13,178 nt of DNA from Candidatus Thorarchaeota archaeon (GTDB lineage Archaea > Asgardarchaeota > Thorarchaeia > Thorarchaeales > Thorarchaeaceae), in contig JAEORN010000255.1 of the NCBI GenBank assembly GCA_016840825.1, positions 1 to 13,178 of the forward strand. Direction: 5' to 3'. The position numbers were made by a program, and so were the translations under genes. Position 1 is the first letter of the stretch. Each line of letters begins with the position of its first letter. Under the pieces are notes generated by a model. The model was not told the origin of the DNA. It made no database searches and saw nothing but the letters and a program-made list of their open reading frames with translations. Below, piece after piece: positions 7,707 to 13,178 of the stretch.

Positions 7707-8648
7707 TCAAATACCTGCTGCAGCGATCATCTCTCTAAGTCGTATTCTTCCTATGCGTGGAAATTTCTTCACAGGATATGATAGGAGCACATCAACAGAA
7801 CAAGGGAATGGTGCCTTCTTCAAAGCAACAGATATTCGTTCGGCATCACGAAAATGTTCGGTCACGAACTTTGCAAATAAAACCGGTTCTAAGGCAGAGT
7901 AGAAAGAATACCAATATTCTAGAGGGAACTCATTTCGAAACCACTCTTCAATTGAATCTCTATCAGCCATTTTCTCGTCGTATGAGATCTTTAGGTAGAA
8001 TTCCGTATTTGAGCCAAGGCTTAAATTCCATCTCGTCGCAAACCAAAATGCCTCGCTCTCTTGCATCTCTTGAATGGCTCTACTAACGCGTCTTGCTGTC
8101 ATACCTGTCTTTTCAGAAATCTCACTTATCTGCATTCGAGCATCATCCAGAAGACATTTCAAAACTCTTAGGTGCATCTTCTTCAGTTCAAATTTCTTCC
8201 CGCGATTGGTGATGATGGTGTGTAATTCAATCTTCGTTACAGGTTCTAGCTTCCTAAAGAACACACCAAGGTCCTGCAAGCTCTCTGTACACGTGTATTC
8301 ACAATGGACTAAATACAATCTACCTTCACTAGTGACTACCTGACCAGCTTGAACAACATTCACATTGGAGCCAATTTTTGGAATGAACTTATCTTCTTCT
8401 TCTGAACCGTCGGTATAGATCATTGCGATAAGGTATTCAGAATCCATCATTGCAGGTTTCAGAATAATATCGAATTCTTCAATGACTCCCTCAGATAGAA
8501 GTTTCTCTAATCTTTTTCGCACCGCTGTCGCAGTAATGCCCAAATTCTCTGCTAGTGCTTGATAGGATAATCTACAGTTAACATCAAGTGCAAGTAAGAT
8601 GGTTTTATCTAGATTATCCACGCTGTCCACCCATTGATTAGCAAACAC
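7707..8648 (-). CDS. Lrp/AsnC-like transcription regulator with duplicated HTH and RAM-like halves
   Basis: A 313-residue DNA-binding protein. Residues 12-60 are an AsnC-type winged helix (LDKTILLALDVNCRLSYQAL, then ITATAVRKRLEKL); 61-150 look like a divergent effector domain of the RAM type (strand ... NVVQAGQVV ... YLVHCEY ... EPVTKIELHTI). A second winged helix follows at about 157-205 (LRVLKCLLDDARMQISEISE, MTARRVSRAIQEM) and a second RAM-like region to the end. The HTH-effector-HTH-effector order means one chain may mimic a usual Lrp dimer. The start is uncertain: GTG at 8648 has no clear SD, while GTG at 8621 lies five bases after GGTGG and would give the usual short Lrp N-terminus. It lies 43 bases after the small gene at 8692 and may be cotranscribed. 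Its ligand and targets are unknown; the palindromes before the next gene are candidate sites. Confidence 0.8.
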   Translation of the reverse strand: MFANQWVDSVDNLDKTILLALDVNCRLSYQALAENLGITATAVRKRLEKLLSEGVIEEFDIILKPAMMDSEYLIAMIYTDGSEEEDKFIPKIGSNVNVVQAGQVVTSEGRLYLVHCEYTCTESLQDLGVFFRKLEPVTKIELHTIITNRGKKFELKKMHLRVLKCLLDDARMQISEISEKTGMTARRVSRAIQEMQESEAFWFATRWNLSLGSNTEFYLKISYDEKMADRDSIEEWFRNEFPLEYWYSFYSALEPVLFAKFVTEHFRDAERISVALKKAPFPCSVDVLLSYPVKKFPRIGRIRLREMIAAAGI

Positions 8649-8691
8649 TCAATTATCATGAGCTAGTAATGAATCATACTACTCGATTTCT

Positions 8692-9057
8692 CTATGGTGG
8701 TAAAAGCGCTCTAAATAGATTATCATTTGGGGTGCTTTGAATCATCTTTGACGCACAGAGAATACATCCTGATCCAATGACTGAAAGTGAGAATCCATGA
8801 TCTCTCAAGTTCTGAAGATATCGGATATAATCAGCTAACCTATCGATGACATCTGAAGTGCTTTGGTCATCACAAGTTTCTGAATTTGAAACAAACACCT
8901 CCACTTCGATGTTGTTGGTATTTTCATTCTCTCTTGGTTCTACGAGAATTCGAACCCAATCATCCCGATAGATCACACATGCATTTTCATTGCAAGTCGT
9001 ATGATTCGTGAAATTCGAGGTTGCTTCAATGAATTTTCCTTTCAGACTAGACAACAT
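8692..9057 (-). CDS. Small conserved-looking protein of unknown function with CxxC
   Basis: A 121-residue protein that I do not recognise. It is soluble by composition, with an alternating charged strand region (30-57) and a helix around 66-87 (VIDRLADYIRYLQNL). Cys are at 22, 27, 62, 98 and 101: a C-x4-C near the N-terminus and a C-x2-C near the C-terminus, which could make one metal or redox site, although the spacing fits no zinc family I can name. It ends in RALLPP. The ATG at 9057 has only a weak GGAA upstream. A TATA-like ACTATATC on the minus strand (about 9137-9145) is a possible promoter. It sits between the binding-protein gene and the Lrp-like regulator, with small gaps, so cotranscription with the regulator is likely. 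Codon and residue use look normal for a real gene. Confidence 0.6.
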   Translation of the reverse strand: MLSSLKGKFIEATSNFTNHTTCNENACVIYRDDWVRILVEPRENENTNNIEVEVFVSNSETCDDQSTSDVIDRLADYIRYLQNLRDHGFSLSVIGSGCILCASKMIQSTPNDNLFRALLPP

Positions 9058-9161
9058 GGCTCATTCCACATGTCATAACCTATGAAATCAAATATCAAAT
9101 GCCCTAAACCAGTAAGTTTGGAAAGTAGCTAGTTTTGATATAGTTTCAGCAGTTCTCAGAA

Positions 9162-11063
9162 TCAACTGAATTTCCTTTGTATTATTACTCCTCCCACTAT
9201 GATGACTGAAGTTGCTCCTATTGCTCCTGAAACAAGAGGCAAAGTCAGATCAATAGGAGGTGATTGTGTCGTATCAGTAGTATCATTCACTTCTTCAGGG
9301 ATGTTCATAGGATTCTTCCAATAGTATGGATTTTGAACCAACTCAATATATTCGGATGGACTCCATTCAGAGACCATGAAAGGACCTGAAACTACTAGAT
9401 CCTGATCGTAAATCTCTGAAGGTACAAGAATCGATCCTGTAAATGAATCAACTAGCACAGAATCGTATTGATCAGGAACATGAGCGGGAATGATAGGAAT
9501 GAAGCAAATCTTATACCAATACCAGAAGGACTCTTCTGTGAATTGAATCTCAACTTCTGATGGATTTCTGACTACGCACCTGTACATGTCAGCGAGTTCT
9601 TCATGTACACCAGGATGGTTTATACTATACCAGTTAATTGAGAAAGCGACATCCTCAGCTGTCAGAGGAGTGCCATCACTCCATTTTGCATTATCAACTA
9701 CCCTGATCAGAATTCTGGTATTTCCCTCAGGAATACTGGGATCATCATCATATGTTTCGATGGTATAGCTTTCTGCCAGCCAGTTGATCGCATTGAGATT
9801 GGTGTCCAGTGCTGCTAATGATTCCACCAGTAGATCCATATGACCGCAGGTTGAGAAGAAGTTTTGAGTATGAATTGCAAAGGTTTGATGTGGAAGGTAT
9901 ATTCTTAATTCGCCACTACCTCTATCTCGTATTGTCCCAACTGTCAAAGTTCCGCCTGTTGAGTTCTCAGTATAATTGAAGACTTTGAGATAACTGAACA
10001 TGCTATGGGGACCATAGGATGGATGTTCTACGAATCCCTCGAAGATGTCTGTTCGATATGCGGAGAAAAGTGGCATCTGCATGATTGGGATACCTGGTGC
10101 ATCCTCAACAAGTATGTATTGTGCCTCTTTCATAGCTTCTGTTACCTCATCATAATTGGTAGAGTGAAGTATAGTGTCTACAAGCGCATCAAATGTTGAG
10201 TTGTTCCAATCAGTGCGATAAGTCGGCCAATATCTGAACCAAGAGTCTAACGTATAATCATGTCCTAACATACCGAGGATGTATAGACCGAAATCTAGAT
10301 TATTTGACCTCTCAACCCCAAATGCGAATGCATCCCAATCTCTTTTTGAGTGTGCGCTCATATTCATGGACTCGAAGGCATCTACTACTAGATTTGCGGC
10401 ATCTTCAAGTAATGGACCTCCTCCTTCCTGGCGATTGAATTCAACTTCTATTGATGGAATCTCTTCTCCATGTGGGCCTTCTCTATATCCGTCGTGGTCT
10501 ATATCGATGAATCCCAGATCGTCGAGAATCTCATTCGCTTTCTCGACATCCGCGTCGTAATAGTGATAGTCCATCTCTGACTCAATTGAGAAGGGAAGGG
10601 GGGAAATTAGATAACTGTCATGTACACGTGTACCTTGTAGTATGTTCATCGCAGTCTTATTTATCGCATGATGAAGGGCTTTTCTAACACCTGAGATATT
10701 AAATGGCCAATTAGAATCCTGACAGTTGATCTTTAGTTCCCAGACTGCACTTCTCCAGAAATCTACTCGTTCAATATTCTCAGATTCTCGAAGTGTTTGA
10801 ATATCATCGGTATCATGCGTCTGTGTCGTCATCATATCGATGTCGCCATCAACCAAAGCTCTGACCTGAGCCCGATAATCATCATCGGTATCACTTCCAT
10901 TGATAGCCACGTATCGAATTCGATTGAGATACGGTCCTATCCACACATCATCTGATGGCTCGGATTGTGCAGCACTGGAACTTACTATACTCATGCAACA
11001 GATACAGTATGCTAAAACACCTACAATAACAAGTCGTTTCAACCTCGTCTGCAAGCGTCCCAT
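9162..11063 (-). CDS. Membrane-anchored family-5 solute-binding protein, apparently circularly permuted
   Basis: A 633-residue ABC-type SBP_bac_5 (DppA/OppA-like) protein that should capture peptides or oligosaccharides outside the cell. The start is ATG 11063, with GAGGAGGAG at 11072-11080; an ATG at 11120 lacks an SD. Residues 1-32 are a signal peptide. The domain order is odd: 44-362 holds what is normally the C-terminal half (YLNRIRYVAI, ALVDGDIDMM, ISGVRKALHHAINK, YYDADVEKANEILDDLGF, EDAPGIPI), and 370-585 holds what is normally the N-terminal half (GGTLTVGTI, KWSDGTPLTAEDVAFS, VVSGPFMVSEW, NPYYWKNP). The usual chain would run from 585 into 44. A Thr/Asp-rich linker and transmembrane segment (about 605-627) with tail QRKFS anchor it. 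Both halves look complete. No permease or ATPase gene is present here. Family and anchor are clear; ligand is not. Confidence 0.9.
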   Translation of the reverse strand: MGRLQTRLKRLVIVGVLAYCICCMSIVSSSAAQSEPSDDVWIGPYLNRIRYVAINGSDTDDDYRAQVRALVDGDIDMMTTQTHDTDDIQTLRESENIERVDFWRSAVWELKINCQDSNWPFNISGVRKALHHAINKTAMNILQGTRVHDSYLISPLPFSIESEMDYHYYDADVEKANEILDDLGFIDIDHDGYREGPHGEEIPSIEVEFNRQEGGGPLLEDAANLVVDAFESMNMSAHSKRDWDAFAFGVERSNNLDFGLYILGMLGHDYTLDSWFRYWPTYRTDWNNSTFDALVDTILHSTNYDEVTEAMKEAQYILVEDAPGIPIMQMPLFSAYRTDIFEGFVEHPSYGPHSMFSYLKVFNYTENSTGGTLTVGTIRDRGSGELRIYLPHQTFAIHTQNFFSTCGHMDLLVESLAALDTNLNAINWLAESYTIETYDDDPSIPEGNTRILIRVVDNAKWSDGTPLTAEDVAFSINWYSINHPGVHEELADMYRCVVRNPSEVEIQFTEESFWYWYKICFIPIIPAHVPDQYDSVLVDSFTGSILVPSEIYDQDLVVSGPFMVSEWSPSEYIELVQNPYYWKNPMNIPEEVNDTTDTTQSPPIDLTLPLVSGAIGATSVIIVGGVIIQRKFS

Positions 11064-11071
11064 TCGATTCT

Positions 11072-11080
11072 CTCCTCCTC
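11072..11080 (-). promoter_or_regulatory. Shine-Dalgarno GAGGAGGAG of the solute-binding protein
   Basis: GAGGAGGAG on the minus strand ends eight bases before ATG 11063. It decides the start: the codon at 11063 begins a well-formed signal peptide, whereas an ATG 19 codons upstream would add a charged leader with no SD. Confidence 0.75.
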
Positions 11081-11115
11081 TCGGAAACAGCTTCCGACCA
11101 GTTGTATTCCAATGC

Positions 11116-11154
11116 ATCATTGATTGATTCAGTGGTGACTATCAATCAGATGAT
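11116..11154. promoter_or_regulatory. Dyad ATCATTGATTGAT / ATCAATCA-G-ATGAT, candidate operator
   Basis: An 8-base perfect inverted repeat (TGATTGAT 11121-11128, ATCAATCA 11141-11148) with a 12-base gap is extended by ATCAT / ATGAT with one extra base. It lies 53-91 bases before the ATG of the binding-protein gene, where transcription probably starts. Either a protein site or an mRNA leader hairpin would fit. Confidence 0.4.
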
Positions 11155-11191
11155 CTAGGGGGCAAGATAAATGCTAAGACATGAGTTGCGG

Positions 11192-11218
11192 CACTCACTC
11201 AGTATTCACACTCACTCA
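11192..11218. repeat. Two direct copies of CACTCACTCA
   Basis: Perfect 10-base repeats at 11192-11201 and 11209-11218, seven bases apart (17-base period). Eight bases of the motif (CTCACTCA) recur in the opposite orientation at 3525-3532, just upstream of the GH3 TATA-like box. It could be a shared regulator site, or a chance repeat of a simple tetramer. Confidence 0.3.
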
Positions 11219-11369
11219 CCACACGTCTGCTACCTACTCGAAGCTAACCAATGATATAGTAAATCCCATGTATAAGTCTTTGTTAAATTCTTGTAGTGAT
11301 AGGAAAATCAAAATTGTGGAAATTCATTTTAGCTTTGTAATCTTCATTCTATACATCATGTAACTCCAA

Positions 11370-11377
11370 TTTATAAA
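11370..11377 (+). promoter_or_regulatory. TATA box of the beta-propeller gene
   Basis: TTTATAAA is a near-consensus archaeal TATA box, 57 bases before the GTG start. Transcription would begin near 11400, leaving a leader of about 30-35 bases with a weak GAGG-type SD (11422-11425). Confidence 0.5.
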
Positions 11378-11433
11378 GAAAGAATGGCATAAAGAGCCGA
11401 GGAGAAAGTGGTCAGTTTGTAGAGGCGAGTTAT

Positions 11434-13178
11434 GTGAAGCCTTACCAATTTTTAGTAGGAATCATTATCCTTGCTATCATATGCAATGGGCTAGCTACAA
11501 GCGCATCAAGTAGACCACTCTCCACAAGACAATATCTTCACCCTAATCAAATATCGATGGAGGAGGCATTCCTTTTCTCATCCTACTTTGGAGGTGATTC
11601 TCGGCTTTCGAATGATGATAGGGGCTCTCATGTCTGTCTGGGCCCTGATGGGAGTATCTATATTCTCCTCTATTCGTCAACACAAGATTGGGCTACTGTC
11701 AATGCCTATTATGACTCTTATAGAGGTGGAGAGTCTGATATCGTTCTACTGAAATTGAATTCGGATTGCACCGATCTATTGTACTGCGGATACTTTGGTG
11801 GAAATGGTAGGGATTTTGCTCTGGAGATGACAGTGGATAATCAAGACAATGTTTTCATCGTAGGGGAAACTACTTCCACAGATTTTGCCACGACAGGTGC
11901 TTTTGATGAGACCTTGAATGGTAGTAATGATGCTTTCATTATGAAGTATAGTCCCTCGACAGATACACTCCACTATGCAACCTACCTCGGTGGGTCCAAC
12001 GCTGATTGGGCTAATTCTCTCACTGTCGATGATGAAGGAAATGCATTTGTGACTGGTTGGACTTCCTCGCCAGATTTCCCCCTGTACGATGCTCATGACT
12101 CTACGCTGAATGGAACGCGTGATGCATTCGTTCTCAAGATGAACTCTGAAGGCAATGCAATACTATACTCGAGTTTCTTGGGAGGCGAAGGATCCGATAT
12201 TGGCAACGATATGGCGTTGGGTTCTGATGGAGCAGTATATGTCACCGGAGAGACAAGCTCTACCGATTTCTATTGCACTACTTCAGCATATGATTCGATT
12301 GCAAATGGAATGTATGATATTTTCCTAACGAAGCTTGGACCTGATGACAATGACATCAGTTTCTCCACTCTCGTTGGCGGAAGCATGAATGAGAAAGAGT
12401 CATTCTGTGTTGTTGATGATGAGGGTAATACCTATCTAACATGCTCGACAGAATCACCAAACTTTCCAATTGTTGATGCCTGGCAGGAATCCAATAATGG
12501 CGAGTCTGACATAGCAATCTTCACCATTTCTCCTGATGGTTCGAATCTACTGTATTCTAGTTTCATAGGCGGTAACAACGATGATGGCCCGCGAGGAATC
12601 GCTCTGGATCAATGGGGGTGTATCTATATTGCAGGCGGGTCAAACTCGGATGATTACCCTGTGGCCAATGGGTATGATACAGTACTTGAGGGCACAGAAA
12701 ATCCTCAAGCAACCATTGAATGCGTCGTTTCAAAGCTTGACCCGACTACGAACAGACTCCTCTTCAGTTCCTTTCTTGGGGGTGAAGAAAATGATGACCC
12801 TGAAGGAATCGCGCTCGATGCAGATTGTAATATCATTGTTGTTGGGATGACGAATTCTGATGAATTTCCATGCTCTACTGATGCATACCAAAGCGAGTTC
12901 TATGAAGGTGAATGGGACGCATTCCTCAGTGTGATCTATGATTGGGGTGATATGGATGAGGACCAATTGGCAGATTGCCAAGAAACTGCAATAGGTACAG
13001 ATAGATCGAATATTGATACAGACGCGGATCTAATGCCCGATGGATGGGAATTTGCCTATGGATTAAATGCAACTAACAGGGCCGATGCATCCTATGATAT
13101 GGAACCTGACGATCTCATTAATTTGGATGAGTACCTTCAAGGGACCGATCCTCTCAACTTTGATTCAGACTCCGATAC
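11434..13178 (+). CDS. Secreted SBBP beta-propeller protein with Ca-binding repeats (3' end outside window)
   Basis: The frame opens after a TAA at 11374 and runs off the edge: 581 residues are visible. GTG 11434 begins a clear signal peptide (VKPYQFLVGIIILAIICNGL, then ATSASS). Residues about 47-505 are seven SBBP-type repeats of about 55-70 residues, each opening with a YFGG/YLGG/FLGG/FIGG motif and then D..GN.Y+.G.T.S.DFP and DAF+.K. Seven is the number for one complete propeller. From 506 (DMDEDQLADCQETAIGTD) come acidic repeats of the same 48-residue kind as in the beta-helix protein, including DTDADLMPDGWEFAYGLNA. The protein is presumably surface-exposed and anchored by a C-terminus outside the window, as its neighbour is. 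It acts by binding rather than catalysis as far as can be seen. It is transcribed away from the binding-protein gene and shares its spacer. Confidence 0.87.
   Translation, partial: MKPYQFLVGIIILAIICNGLATSASSRPLSTRQYLHPNQISMEEAFLFSSYFGGDSRLSNDDRGSHVCLGPDGSIYILLYSSTQDWATVNAYYDSYRGGESDIVLLKLNSDCTDLLYCGYFGGNGRDFALEMTVDNQDNVFIVGETTSTDFATTGAFDETLNGSNDAFIMKYSPSTDTLHYATYLGGSNADWANSLTVDDEGNAFVTGWTSSPDFPLYDAHDSTLNGTRDAFVLKMNSEGNAILYSSFLGGEGSDIGNDMALGSDGAVYVTGETSSTDFYCTTSAYDSIANGMYDIFLTKLGPDDNDISFSTLVGGSMNEKESFCVVDDEGNTYLTCSTESPNFPIVDAWQESNNGESDIAIFTISPDGSNLLYSSFIGGNNDDGPRGIALDQWGCIYIAGGSNSDDYPVANGYDTVLEGTENPQATIECVVSKLDPTTNRLLFSSFLGGEENDDPEGIALDADCNIIVVGMTNSDEFPCSTDAYQSEFYEGEWDAFLSVIYDWGDMDEDQLADCQETAIGTDRSNIDTDADLMPDGWEFAYGLNATNRADASYDMEPDDLINLDEYLQGTDPLNFDSDSD

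Larger units (their letters stand above)
11064..11433. other. Divergent intergenic region, 370 bases
   Basis: Spacer between the binding-protein gene (minus) and the beta-propeller gene (plus). It holds the SD of the former, a dyad (11116-11154), a TATA-like element for the minus gene (AGCATTTATCTT, near 11164-11175), two copies of CACTCACTCA, and a TATA box for the plus gene. A 60-codon open frame at 11181-11363 has no SD and an AT-rich, low-complexity tail and is not called. Confidence 0.6.

Noticed and set aside
11064..11120. Upstream ATG at 11120 as the start of the solute-binding protein
   Set aside because: It has no SD and would place 19 charged residues before the signal peptide; ATG 11063 has GAGGAGGAG at good spacing.
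11181..11363. A 60-codon open frame in the divergent spacer with a hydrophobic C-terminal end
   Set aside because: No Shine-Dalgarno, overlaps the direct repeats and promoter sequence, and its hydrophobic end comes from AT-rich sequence just before the TATA box.
11776..12096. Open frame on the minus strand, 106 codons
   Set aside because: It lies wholly inside the beta-propeller gene, whose seven in-frame repeats show the plus strand is coding.

Overview
The window looks archaeal, most likely an Asgard (Thorarchaeia-like) lineage; that assignment is inference from protein style, not from a marker gene. Supporting signs are moderate-to-low GC, TATA-like boxes upstream of genes, GTG/TTG-type starts, a duplicated Lrp/AsnC regulator, and surface proteins that are rich in N-glycosylation sequons and built from NosD-type beta-helix, SBBP beta-propeller and Ca-binding (thrombospondin type 3-like) repeats, with C-terminal membrane anchors. 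No rRNA, tRNA, CRISPR array, insertion sequence or phage gene was seen.

Layout. On the plus strand at the left edge is the C-terminal end of a degenerate histidine-kinase-like protein (1-492). Six genes then follow on the minus strand. In their own direction of transcription (right to left) they are: an anchored family-5 solute-binding protein (9162-11063), a small cysteine-containing protein (8692-9057), a two-HTH Lrp/AsnC-like regulator (7707-8648), a 1304-residue secreted beta-helix protein (3553-7467), a cytoplasmic GH3 beta-glycosidase (1357-3366) and a seven-TPR protein (533-1264). A 370-base divergent spacer separates the binding protein from a plus-strand gene (11434 to the edge) for a secreted seven-bladed SBBP beta-propeller, which ends in the same Ca-binding repeat type as the beta-helix protein and runs off the window.

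The most striking observation is the solute-binding protein. Its canonical C-terminal half comes directly after the signal peptide, and its canonical N-terminal half comes after that, followed by a linker and membrane anchor: an apparent circular permutation of the SBP_bac_5 fold. Other points are the TPR gene, whose first repeat is only encoded if translation starts at a non-AUG (CUG) codon behind a good Shine-Dalgarno or if there is a frameshift; a cluster of palindromes before the beta-helix gene; a dyad before the binding-protein gene; and a short CACTCACTCA-type motif in two upstream regions.

How the genes may work together (inference): a surface-anchored binding protein captures an oligosaccharide or oligopeptide, large surface repeat proteins bind or display polymers, and the cytoplasmic GH3 enzyme trims imported oligosaccharides. 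The Lrp-like regulator may control the set. No permease or ATPase gene is in the window, so the transport link is incomplete.
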